Shown here: in pieces, positions 6,881-14,485 of the stretch
Layout of the letters: each line of letters starts with the position of its first letter
Numbering within the stretch: the first letter of the stretch is position 1
Source of the DNA: Thermoanaerobaculum sp964488355
GTDB taxonomy: Bacteria; Acidobacteriota; Thermoanaerobaculia; Thermoanaerobaculales; Thermoanaerobaculaceae
Length of the DNA: 64,000 bases
Reading direction: 5' to 3'
NCBI GenBank assembly: GCA_964488355.1
Contig: CAZAUJ010000003.1
Coordinates: 122,639 to 186,638 of the forward strand
Notes under the pieces: generated by a model
Seen by the model: only the letters and a program-made list of their open reading frames with translations
Told to the model about the DNA's origin: nothing
Databases searched by the model: none
Position numbers and translations under genes: made by a program

Positions 6881-8386
6881 ATGACACGAATCATCGCCAG
6901 CATAGTTACAGTCATGAGCGCGGTTGTCTGGGCGCAGGCACCGGCCAGCCAAGGAGAGGAAAAGCCTAAGCTCTCCCTGCAGCTGTCGGGCTTTTACGAG
7001 TTCAACGGGTACACGCAAAACAACTTCTTCTTTGGTGCGCGACCCTCGGGCGTGGTTACCGACCACGACGACTATGCGGTTCAGCTGCTGCGCTTGCAAA
7101 CCGAGTTCGCCTACGGGCCGAACCTCAAGGCGGTTATGCGGGCCGACTTTGCCCAGGGGATTTGGGGCATTGACGATCAGTACCGTGACAACTTTCGACC
7201 AGGCTTCTCCAACCTCTTCAATAACAAGGACACTAACTTCTTCGTGCACGTGGACTGGGCGTACGTGGAGTTCAACGCGGCCAAGCTGGGCAACACCACC
7301 ATCCGTCTGGGCAGGATGAAGAACGCATTGGGCCACGTGCTGGTGCTGGACCAGGACGGAGACGGCGTGCAGGTTGCCAAGAAGCTGGGTGACTGGCAGG
7401 CTACCTTTTCTTGGACCAAGATGTACGAGGGGGCTGACGCCCTCACCGATAATGCTGTGGGCGCCACCAACGGCAAGGACGCCGACCTCTTCTACCTCAA
7501 CCTGCAACGCAAACTTGGCCACTGGGAGCTGCAGCCCTACCTGGCCTCCTACACCGACCGGGGCTACCGCGACGGCACCACCTACCTGCCCAACGAGCTG
7601 CAGTACTTCAACGCCCGCTTCCGGCCCAACATCACTACCGCGCAGGTGGCTGGCGTGGCCTTCACCGGCAAGCTGGGCAGGCTGGCGCTTAAGGGCGAGC
7701 TGGACTACCTGCAGGGCAAGGACAAGGTACGCAATGCCAACTCGGGGCCAAATCAGTTGCTGGACGTCAACAACGGAGACCTGAAAGGCTACAACCTTTA
7801 CCTCGACGCCAAGCTGCCGGTTGGCAAGGGTACCCTCGGCGCCGTTTTTGGCCTGGGCTCGGGCGACGACGACCTCATGTCGGGCAAGGGCAACATCAAC
7901 AAGATCCGTACTAACGGCTTCTTCTACATCACCGAGATCTGGGAGGACTCCATCATGCCGGACGAGGAAGGCATCACCCCTCAGGGGCTGGGGTCACCAG
8001 CGTCCCGCGGGTACCGCGAGTTCGAAAACACAACGCTGTTGCAGCTCAACGGCTCGTTTCCTGTGGCCTCCAGCCTGAACCTCTTCCTCTCCGCCACCCT
8101 CATCCGCGCCACGGAGCCTTTGCGTCCCTGGGCCGATGCCAACGGCAACAACGCGATCGACCCAGGCGAGTTCGGAACTGCCAGCTCCCGAGATCTGGGA
8201 AAGGAGGTGGACTTTAAGCTGGACTGGAAGGTAATGGACAACTTGGTCTGGACCTTGCGGGGCGGATACTTTTGGCCGGGTGACGCCGCCTTGTACCTGG
8301 TCAACGGCAACACGCGCCACAGCAAGGACGCTTGGGAGCTGCGCACGCAGCTGACCTTTACCTTTGGTGGTTTAAAGCTAATGTGA
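6881..8386 (+). CDS. outer-membrane porin-like beta-barrel protein
   Basis: Predicted exported beta-barrel of 501 aa. It has a signal peptide ending near VVWAQA and alternating amphipathic strands rich in Tyr, Asp, Asn and Gly throughout. A short Ca-binding-like loop DANGNNAIDPGEF lies near residue 425, and the C-terminal strand ends LTFTFGGLKLM. The ribosome site AAAGGAGGTAAC is excellent. The position between the octaheme and tetraheme cytochrome genes suggests it admits an anion such as nitrate or nitrite to the periplasm. The family cannot be named with certainty; phosphate-selective (OprO/P-like) porins are the closest impression. Confidence 0.65.
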   Translation: MTRIIASIVTVMSAVVWAQAPASQGEEKPKLSLQLSGFYEFNGYTQNNFFFGARPSGVVTDHDDYAVQLLRLQTEFAYGPNLKAVMRADFAQGIWGIDDQYRDNFRPGFSNLFNNKDTNFFVHVDWAYVEFNAAKLGNTTIRLGRMKNALGHVLVLDQDGDGVQVAKKLGDWQATFSWTKMYEGADALTDNAVGATNGKDADLFYLNLQRKLGHWELQPYLASYTDRGYRDGTTYLPNELQYFNARFRPNITTAQVAGVAFTGKLGRLALKGELDYLQGKDKVRNANSGPNQLLDVNNGDLKGYNLYLDAKLPVGKGTLGAVFGLGSGDDDLMSGKGNINKIRTNGFFYITEIWEDSIMPDEEGITPQGLGSPASRGYREFENTTLLQLNGSFPVASSLNLFLSATLIRATEPLRPWADANGNNAIDPGEFGTASSRDLGKEVDFKLDWKVMDNLVWTLRGGYFWPGDAALYLVNGNTRHSKDAWELRTQLTFTFGGLKLM

Positions 8387-8396
8387 GGAGGCAGGC

Positions 8397-8771
8397 ATGA
8401 AAAACAGGTTGTGGCTGGTATTGATCGCAGCCCTGCCGCTCGCTCTCGGCATGGCACCGGCCAAAAAGGCCAAGGTGACCCATCCCCAGGTGGGCGAGGA
8501 GGAAACCTGCGATAGCTGCCACCGGGAGGTTACCCCCGAGGTGGTGGAGGCCTGGTTCCAAAGCCGGCATGGCCTGAACAACGTGAAGTGCTTCGTCTGC
8601 CACGGTCCCGTAGGGCCCAACTTCATGCGGCGGGCCTCTGTGGAGCGCTGCGTTGGCTGCCACGGCGACAAGGTGGCCTCCATGGCCAAGCCCTTTTTCG
8701 CTGGCAAGGACTGCTTTTCCTGTCACAGCGGGCATGAGCTGAACCCGCACACGATAGGAGGTGGCCAATGA
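8397..8771 (+). CDS. small periplasmic tetraheme cytochrome c
   Basis: Exported protein of 124 aa: signal peptide to about residue 20, then four CxxCH motifs at residues 38, 65, 85 and 106 and a C-terminal SGHELNPH. Distal His residues (SRHG, SGHE) could complete bis-His ligation. It overlaps napA by four bases (ATGA), so it is translated with it. NapB is diheme, and NapC/NrfH are tetraheme but longer and membrane-anchored by a helix. This protein fits neither, so I see it as a dedicated electron donor that replaces NapB. RBS GAGGAGG. Confidence 0.8.
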   Translation: MKNRLWLVLIAALPLALGMAPAKKAKVTHPQVGEEETCDSCHREVTPEVVEAWFQSRHGLNNVKCFVCHGPVGPNFMRRASVERCVGCHGDKVASMAKPFFAGKDCFSCHSGHELNPHTIGGGQ

Positions 8772-11017
8772 GCCTTTCGCGTCGTGAGTTTCTGGAATCG
8801 GCGGCTGCGGCCTCGGCGCTGGCCGCGCTCTCAGGGATTCCTGGCCCGGCAGCGGCGGCCAATGGGGAACGCTGGGTCAAGTCCGTCTGCCGCTATTGCG
8901 GCACCGGCTGCGGCCTCTACGTTGGCGTGCGAGAGGGCACGGTGTTTGCCGTCCGCGGAGACAAAGACAACCACAACCAAGGCTTTCTTTGCTTGAAGGG
9001 CTTCCTGCTGCCGCAAATACTTAGCGCACCCACGCGCTGTCTCTACCCGCTGGTGCGCAAGGAGGGCCAGCTGGTCCGTACCAGCTGGAATGAGGCCATG
9101 AGCCTGGTGGCCGCCAAGTTCAAAGAAGCCATCGACAAGTTTGGACCGGATAGCGTGGCGTTTTACGGTTCTGGTCAGGGGCTGACGGAAGAAACCTACG
9201 TGGCCAACAAGCTGTTCAAGGCGGGCATCCGCACCAACAACGTGGAGGGCAACCCCAGGTTGTGTATGGCCTCCGCCGTGGGTGGTTACGTCACCACGTA
9301 CGGCAAGGACGAGCCCATGGGCTGCTACGAGGACATCGATCACGCCGATGTGTTTTTGCTGGTGGGTTCAAACACCGCGGAATGCCACCCTATCATTTTC
9401 CAGCGCATTGTGCGCCGTAAGGAAAAAGCCCCGGGGACCAAGGTAATCGTCCTCGACCCACGCCGCACGCCCACGGCGCGCATTGCCGACCTGCATATTT
9501 CTTTCAAGCCCGGTACCGACCTGGCGATTCTCAACGCCATGGCCTTCGTGTTGGTCCAGGAGGGCCTTATCGACGAGGGCTTCATTGCCAACCATGTGGT
9601 TTTTGGCGAGGGGACGGAGGCCAACAAGACCTTCGAGGACTACAAGGCTTTCTTGGCCAGCTATACCCCGGAGAAGGCTGCCGCCCTCGCCGGCTGCCGC
9701 GCGGAGGACATCGTCACCGCCGCCCGGTGGTTTGGCGAGCGCGGCAAAGCAGCCATGTCCATGTGGACCATGGGCTTAAACCAACGCACAAAAGGCGTGT
9801 GGGCCAACAATTTGGTCCATAACCTCCACCTGATTACCGGAAAGATCGGCCTGCCGGGTTGCACGCCTTTTTCCCTCACGGGTCAGCCCAACGCCTGCGG
9901 TGGCGTACGGGACGGCGGTGCCCTTTCGCACCTTCTGCCCTACGGGCGCTTGATTGCCAACGAAGCGCACCGGCGAGAGATGGAGCGGCTCTGGGGCGTG
10001 CCGGAAGGCACCTTGAAACCCAAGCCGGGCCCATCCACTGTGGAGCTGTTCCAAAAGATCGACGCGGGCGAGATCAAGTGCCTCTACATCATGTGCACCA
10101 ACCCGGGTCAGTCGCTGCCCAACGTGGGCCGCTACCGCAAGGCGCTGCAACGGGATGACGTGTTCGTGGTGGTGGCGGAGGCCTTCCACCCCACGCGAAC
10201 CTCGGAGCTGGCGGACGTGGTCTTGCCAGCGGCTTTATGGGCGGAAAAAGAAGGCGTCTACGGCTGCTCCGAGCGTCGCTATCAGCTGTTGGAGCAGGCC
10301 ATTCAGCCAGCAGGGGAAGCACGCCCGGACTTTGAAATCCTCTGCGATTTGGGGCGCCGCCTGGGCTTGGGTCACCTGGTCCCATTCCAGAGCCCCAGCG
10401 ACGTGTGGAACGAGATCCTCACCATCTGCAAGGGCACGGTGTACGACTTCTCCGGCATGACCCGAGAACGCCTGCGCCACGCGCACGGCATCCTGTGGCC
10501 GGCGCCTACCGCGGACCACCCGGGAACCAAGCGTCGGTACGTGAAGGGCGAGGACCCCTTTGTGGGCGCCGACTGGCCGCACCGCATCAAGTTCTACGGC
10601 CGGCCCGACAATCGCGCCGTGGTGTGGCTGCGGCCGTTCAAGGGTCCTGAGGAGGCACCGGACGCGGACTACCCCATGTACTACACCACCGGCCGCGTCA
10701 TCGAACACTGGCACACGGGCACCATGACCCGCACCTGCAAGGAGCTGCTTCAAGCCAACGCGGAGGCGGTGGCCGAGCTGCACCCGGCAGACGCGGCCCG
10801 GCTGGGCGTCAAGACCGGCGACAAGGTACGCATCACCTCCCGCCGAGGGGGTGAGGTTTTCAAGGTCAAGGTGACCGACAGCTCTCGGGAAAACCTTGTG
10901 TTTGTCCACATGCACGACGACCAGCGGCTGTGCAACCTCATCACGATTGATGCTCTCGATCCCATATCCAAGCAGCCGGAATTCAAGATTTGCGGCGTTA
11001 AGGTGGAAAAGGCATAA
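8768..11017 (+). CDS. napA: periplasmic nitrate reductase catalytic subunit
   Basis: Molybdenum bis-MGD enzyme of 749 aa reducing nitrate to nitrite in the periplasm. The Tat signal contains SRREFL followed by an Ala-rich hydrophobic run. The 4Fe-4S site is CRYCGTGC...C (Cys41, 44, 48, 75). Cys166 in GNPRLCMASAV is the expected Mo ligand. NapA-typical segments include TGKIGLPGCTPFSLTGQPNA, MCTNPGQSLPNVGRYRKAL and GRVIEHWHTGTMTR. The length is slightly below that of proteobacterial NapA (about 800-830), closer to monomeric NapA. It is followed by napD, napG and napH. The MobB-MobA fusion at 32799-33857 would supply the guanylated cofactor. Assimilatory NasA is excluded by the Tat signal and neighbours. 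Confidence 0.93.
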   Translation: MSLSRREFLESAAAASALAALSGIPGPAAAANGERWVKSVCRYCGTGCGLYVGVREGTVFAVRGDKDNHNQGFLCLKGFLLPQILSAPTRCLYPLVRKEGQLVRTSWNEAMSLVAAKFKEAIDKFGPDSVAFYGSGQGLTEETYVANKLFKAGIRTNNVEGNPRLCMASAVGGYVTTYGKDEPMGCYEDIDHADVFLLVGSNTAECHPIIFQRIVRRKEKAPGTKVIVLDPRRTPTARIADLHISFKPGTDLAILNAMAFVLVQEGLIDEGFIANHVVFGEGTEANKTFEDYKAFLASYTPEKAAALAGCRAEDIVTAARWFGERGKAAMSMWTMGLNQRTKGVWANNLVHNLHLITGKIGLPGCTPFSLTGQPNACGGVRDGGALSHLLPYGRLIANEAHRREMERLWGVPEGTLKPKPGPSTVELFQKIDAGEIKCLYIMCTNPGQSLPNVGRYRKALQRDDVFVVVAEAFHPTRTSELADVVLPAALWAEKEGVYGCSERRYQLLEQAIQPAGEARPDFEILCDLGRRLGLGHLVPFQSPSDVWNEILTICKGTVYDFSGMTRERLRHAHGILWPAPTADHPGTKRRYVKGEDPFVGADWPHRIKFYGRPDNRAVVWLRPFKGPEEAPDADYPMYYTTGRVIEHWHTGTMTRTCKELLQANAEAVAELHPADAARLGVKTGDKVRITSRRGGEVFKVKVTDSSRENLVFVHMHDDQRLCNLITIDALDPISKQPEFKICGVKVEKA

Positions 11018-11024
11018 GCAAACC

Positions 11025-11055
11025 GGCCCCGGGGGTGCTGGTAGCCCCCGGGGCC
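11025..11055 (+). other. 11-bp perfect hairpin between napA and napD
   Basis: GGCCCCGGGGG (11025-11035) and its exact complement CCCCCGGGGCC (11045-11055) enclose a nine-base loop. There is no T-run, so it is more likely an mRNA-stabilising or attenuating hairpin that sets napA above napDGH than a full terminator. It also makes the in-frame GTG at 11035 an implausible napD start. Confidence 0.75.
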
Positions 11056-11073
11056 CTCGTCTTGGGGGGCTTT

Positions 11074-11313
11074 ATGGTCGTCGCTGGCGTTCTCATCACC
11101 ACCGCGCCGGGGAAAGCACCCGCGGTTGCTGCTGATTTGGCTGCCGAACCGCACCTTTCCCTCGTAGGGGGAGACGGCCACGAGCGCCTTGCCGCGGTGG
11201 TGCGTCGCCCTTCGGGGGAAGAGCTGGAGCGCTGGGCAGAGGCACTGGTGGCGGCAGACGAGCGCGTGTTGGGCGTGTTCCCGACCTTTGTTGCCACGGA
11301 ATACGGCGCATGA
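11074..11313 (+). CDS. napD: NapD-like chaperone for NapA maturation
   Basis: Small cytoplasmic protein of 79 aa. NapD binds the Tat signal of NapA and delays export until the cofactor is inserted. The N-terminus MVVAGVLITTAPGKAPAVA and the final GVFPTFVATEYG match the beta-strand ends typical of NapD (ferredoxin-like fold). ATG 11074 is chosen because of the GGGGGG-rich site upstream and because longer in-frame starts fall in the hairpin. It overlaps napG by four bases. The sequence family is short and divergent, so the call leans on position. Confidence 0.72.
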   Translation: MVVAGVLITTAPGKAPAVAADLAAEPHLSLVGGDGHERLAAVVRRPSGEELERWAEALVAADERVLGVFPTFVATEYGA

Positions 11314-11816
11314 AGGCGTCGCGCAGGCGGTTTTTCACCTTCCTCTTGGCACCCGTGCGCCTGCGGCCCCCTGGAGCACGGCCCGAGGACGAATTTCTCG
11401 CCCTCTGCATTCGCTGCAATCGCTGTGTGGTGGCGTGCCCCTATGGCACCCTGAAGCCCGCGCCGGCCAGCGAAGGGGTGGGAGCAGGAGCGCCTTGGGT
11501 GGTGGCGCGCCAGGTCCCCTGCTACCTGTGCATGGCCTGCCCGCCCGTCTGTCCCACGGGGGCGTTGGAGCCCATCAAGGACAAGCGCGCCGTGCGCATG
11601 GGGCGTGCGGTGGTGGATGCAACCCGCTGCTTCGCCCACCAGGGCGTTCTCTGCCGCACCTGCGTGGACGAGTGTCCCTTGCAAGGGGAGGCCATTTTCC
11701 AGGACGGCAGCTTGCACCCGGTGGTGTCGGACAAGTGCGTGGGTTGCGGCGTGTGCGAGAAGGTTTGTCCTTCGCCGGAAGCGGCTATTGTGGTCCGGCC
11801 ACGGGGGTTGGCGTGA
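11310..11816 (+). CDS. napG: NapG-type ferredoxin with four 4Fe-4S clusters
   Basis: Electron-transfer subunit of 168 aa. The N-terminus SRRRFFTFLL resembles a Tat signal, indicating a periplasmic location. Four ferredoxin motifs are seen in order: CIRCNRCVVACP, CYLCMACPPVCP, a longer CFAHQGVLCRTCVDECP and CVGCGVCEKVCP. NapG with NapH forms a menaquinol dehydrogenase that feeds NapA, often where NapC is missing or accessory. It overlaps napD (ATGA) and napH (GTGA), indicating strict co-expression. It is shorter than E. coli NapG (about 230 aa). Confidence 0.85.
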   Translation: MKASRRRFFTFLLAPVRLRPPGARPEDEFLALCIRCNRCVVACPYGTLKPAPASEGVGAGAPWVVARQVPCYLCMACPPVCPTGALEPIKDKRAVRMGRAVVDATRCFAHQGVLCRTCVDECPLQGEAIFQDGSLHPVVSDKCVGCGVCEKVCPSPEAAIVVRPRGLA

Positions 11817-12643
11817 AGGCCCCGCGTCGCTGGACACCCTGGCGCCGCGCTGTGCAAGCGCTGATCGCCCTTTTCTACCTGACGCTCCCTTGGCTGAACC
11901 ACCTGGGCTGGCGGTGGGTTAGTGGCAACCTGGCAAGCCTGAAGGTTGGACCCGTGGACCTGGTGGAACCAGCGGCGGGCCTTTCCGCCCTCCTAGCCCT
12001 CGGCCGGTTGCTGCCGATCCTTCTGCTCGGGATGGCCTTGCCCGTCCTGTTGGCCTTGGTCCTGGGCCCCGTGTTTTGCTCCTGGATTTGTCCCTGGGGC
12101 CTGTTCTCCGAGCTGGTGGATCGCGTAGGGGTCCAGCTTTTACGCCCTCGTCGGGGTTGGTCCCCCGAGGGTTTCCGCCAGCTGTTCTATTGGCGGATCG
12201 GCCTGCTGCTGTTTTTCTTGCTGGGTAGCTGGGTGTGGGCGGCTCCCCTGGTGGCTATGCTGGCACCGCCCCGCCTGGTTGCCGCTCTGCCGCAGGAGCT
12301 TTTTTACCTTCGCTCCGGCCCCACCATCACCGGGGGCTTGCTTCTCCTTTGGCTCGTGCTGGAGCTGACCTTGCCTCGTCGTTTCCTTTGTCGTGCCCTG
12401 TGCCCCGTGGGTGGGCTGTGGAATTTTCTGCGCACCCCCAAAACGCTGGCAGTCCGTTACCACCCTTCCCTTTGTGTGGATCCCAAGCTGGCCCCTTGCC
12501 ACCTTCACTGCCCCTGGGGCATCGATCCGCGGCGGATGGGGCGGTTCGATGGCTGCACCAACTGCCTCCGGTGCGTGGAAGGCTGCCCTACTGGTGCCCT
12601 GGATGTGGGATTCGGGCGCCCTCGGCGCGGCTCCGTGCCCTAG
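11813..12643 (+). CDS. napH: NapH-type membrane quinol dehydrogenase (polyferredoxin)
   Basis: Membrane protein of 276 aa with about four to five helices. The two CX3CP motifs characteristic of NapH are CSWICPWG and CRALCPVG, both at membrane-cytoplasm borders. The C-terminal cytoplasmic part has cysteine groups CVDPKLAPCHLHCP and CTNCLRCVEGCP for two 4Fe-4S clusters. It oxidises menaquinol and passes electrons to NapG. The start is GTG 11813, overlapping the napG stop as GTGA; the open frame extends further upstream but would run antiparallel to NapG content. No NapC gene is present, so NapGH is the likely quinol entry point for nitrate reduction. Confidence 0.88.
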   Translation: MKAPRRWTPWRRAVQALIALFYLTLPWLNHLGWRWVSGNLASLKVGPVDLVEPAAGLSALLALGRLLPILLLGMALPVLLALVLGPVFCSWICPWGLFSELVDRVGVQLLRPRRGWSPEGFRQLFYWRIGLLLFFLLGSWVWAAPLVAMLAPPRLVAALPQELFYLRSGPTITGGLLLLWLVLELTLPRRFLCRALCPVGGLWNFLRTPKTLAVRYHPSLCVDPKLAPCHLHCPWGIDPRRMGRFDGCTNCLRCVEGCPTGALDVGFGRPRRGSVP

Positions 12644-12660
12644 TAGTTAGGTGGCTTGAC

Positions 12661-12677
12661 GGGCGGCGGAACCGCCC
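12661..12677 (+). other. small GC hairpin after napH
   Basis: GGGCGG and CCGCCC are separated by five bases, 17 bases after the napH stop. There is no T-run, so it is at best a weak or rho-assisted end for the nap transcript. Confidence 0.3.
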
Positions 12678-12714
12678 TGGAAGCTCCTGCTGCCGGCCAG
12701 GTGCGCTCTGAAGA

Positions 12715-12720
12715 TACAAT
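12715..12720 (+). promoter_or_regulatory. -10 box TACAAT, leaderless start of the hybrid kinase gene
   Basis: TACAAT ends seven bases before ATG 12728 and there is no ribosome site. Another ATG at 12719 overlaps the box itself and is therefore unlikely to be used. Confidence 0.5.
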
Positions 12721-12727
12721 GACTGCG

Positions 12728-14467
12728 ATGGGTGGGCCCTCCTCCCAGCGCCAACCTCTCCTCATTCGACGGCGCGGTGCGCTCCTTGCGAGCGTGCTCT
12801 ACGCGCTTTTGGCCGGGCTGTACATTTGGCTTTCCGGCCGGCTGGTGCTGTTCCTGGCGGATGGGGACCAGCACCTGCAAAACCAATTGGAGGTCCTCAA
12901 GGGCTGGCTTTTTGTCTTGCTGACAACCGTCGCCCTTTACGCCCTGCTACGCCTGGTCCATCGCCAGACGGTGGAACGGGAGGGGGCGGAGCGGCTTGGG
13001 GCGGAAATGGGGGCGCGCTTCCGCACCCTGGTGGAGCTTTCCCCGGACGCCATCCTCATCCACCAAGACGGCGTCATCAAGTTCGCCAACGCTGCCGCCG
13101 CCCGGCTTTGGGGAGCGGCAAGCCCGGAGGAGCTGGTGGGCACGCCGGCCCTGGAGCTGGTGGCGCCGGCCTTTCGTTCGGCGGTGCGAGAGCGGGTGCG
13201 CCGCTCCTTGCAAGAAGGGGTGGTGGCACCCCCCCTGGTCGAGGAGTTCCTCCGCTTGGATGGCAGTACCTTCCGCGGAGAAGCGACGGCGGCACCCCTA
13301 ACCTTCCAGGGCCGGCCGGCCATGGAGGTGATCATCCGCGACGTGACCGAAAGGGAAAGGGCGAACATAGCTTTGCTGTCAGCGCAAAAGCTGGAAGCCA
13401 TCGGTGCGCTGGCCGGTGGTTTGGCTCACGACCTCAACAACCTTTTCCAGGCCTTCGGTGCCGTGTTGTTCGCAACGAGGCAAAAAGCCGCCCAGGGTCA
13501 AAACCCGGAGGAGGAGCTCACCTCCCTCCAGCAGCTGGTCAGCCAGGGCGCCTCCCTCACCCGCCAGCTGCTGCTGTTCGCGCGCCGGGGGACCTCCAAG
13601 CGGGAACACCTGGAGCTGGGAAGGTTCCTGGCGGATTCGAAGGGCCTTTTGCGGCACCTTTTGCCGGAAAACATTGCCCTTGAGTTGGCCACGCCCCCCG
13701 AACCGCTGGTGGTGGAAGTCGACGCCAACCAGCTCCAGCAGGTGATCCTGAACCTGGTACTCAACGCCCGCGACGCCATGCCAGAGGGCGGTCGCCTGCT
13801 CCTCCGCCTCATCCGGGAGGGTGATCAGGCGGTGTTGGAGGTTCGGGATACGGGCTGCGGCATCCCCGAGGATATTCTTCCGCGAATTTTTGAGCCGTTC
13901 TTTTCCACCAAGGGCCTGGGGGGAACGGGCCTGGGCCTGGCGGTGGTACACGGCATCGCCACCAGCCACGGGGGAAGGGTGGAGGTGGAGAGCCAAGTGG
14001 GCCAGGGCAGCACGTTCCGCGTGTTTCTGCCGGTGAGCTCCCGCACCCCGGAAGCTCCGCCTCCTGCGCACAAGCTAGAGGCTGCTGCGCACCCCGCCGG
14101 CCTGCGGCTTTTGCTGGTGGAGGACGATGAGGAGGCGCGGGAAGCCCTTTCCCAGGTGCTGCGGTCTCTGGGCTACCAGGTGACGGCGGTGGCCAACGCG
14201 GAAGAGGCGGGCCGCTTGCCGGCCGAGCCTCCTTACCACATCCTCCTCACCGATTTTCTCCTTCCTGGCGCCAACGGTGCCCAGGTGGCAGCTGGCTTGG
14301 TGGAGCGCTGGCCCTCTTTGGCGGTGGTGGTGATGTCCGGGTACACGGAGGACAAGGTGTTCAACGAGCAGGTTCTGGCGGGTCAAGTGCGTTTCCTGCC
14401 AAAGCCATTTACCATCGAAAAGCTGGCGCAAGAGCTGGCGGCCGCCTTGGCTGAGAAAGGTGGCTAG
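12728..14467 (+). CDS. membrane PAS hybrid histidine kinase with C-terminal receiver
   Basis: Signalling protein of 579 aa. Two hydrophobic helices (about residues 15-37 and 55-75) flank a short external loop. A PAS domain follows at about 95-215 and the phosphoacceptor helix at LAGGLAHDLNNLFQ. The ATPase domain has the N-box NLVLNARDAMPEGG and the GLGLAVVHGIATSHGG lid. The chain ends with a receiver beginning LRLLLVEDDEE, containing the acidic pocket and LLTDFLLPG Asp. No DNA-binding output is attached, so it needs a separate partner, perhaps the sigma54 activator near 1.4 kb, but nothing in the sequence proves this. It lies just after the nap genes but has its own promoter. Confidence 0.88.
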   Translation: MGGPSSQRQPLLIRRRGALLASVLYALLAGLYIWLSGRLVLFLADGDQHLQNQLEVLKGWLFVLLTTVALYALLRLVHRQTVEREGAERLGAEMGARFRTLVELSPDAILIHQDGVIKFANAAAARLWGAASPEELVGTPALELVAPAFRSAVRERVRRSLQEGVVAPPLVEEFLRLDGSTFRGEATAAPLTFQGRPAMEVIIRDVTERERANIALLSAQKLEAIGALAGGLAHDLNNLFQAFGAVLFATRQKAAQGQNPEEELTSLQQLVSQGASLTRQLLLFARRGTSKREHLELGRFLADSKGLLRHLLPENIALELATPPEPLVVEVDANQLQQVILNLVLNARDAMPEGGRLLLRLIREGDQAVLEVRDTGCGIPEDILPRIFEPFFSTKGLGGTGLGLAVVHGIATSHGGRVEVESQVGQGSTFRVFLPVSSRTPEAPPPAHKLEAAAHPAGLRLLLVEDDEEAREALSQVLRSLGYQVTAVANAEEAGRLPAEPPYHILLTDFLLPGANGAQVAAGLVERWPSLAVVVMSGYTEDKVFNEQVLAGQVRFLPKPFTIEKLAQELAAALAEKGG

Positions 14468-14485
14468 GTCTTGGTGGAGGGAGTT

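Noticed and set aside
12656..12727. Longer N-terminus of the hybrid kinase from TTG 12656
   Set aside because: The extra residues are Gly/Ala-rich without homology and contain the -10 box; a leaderless ATG at 12728 is more consistent with other genes here.
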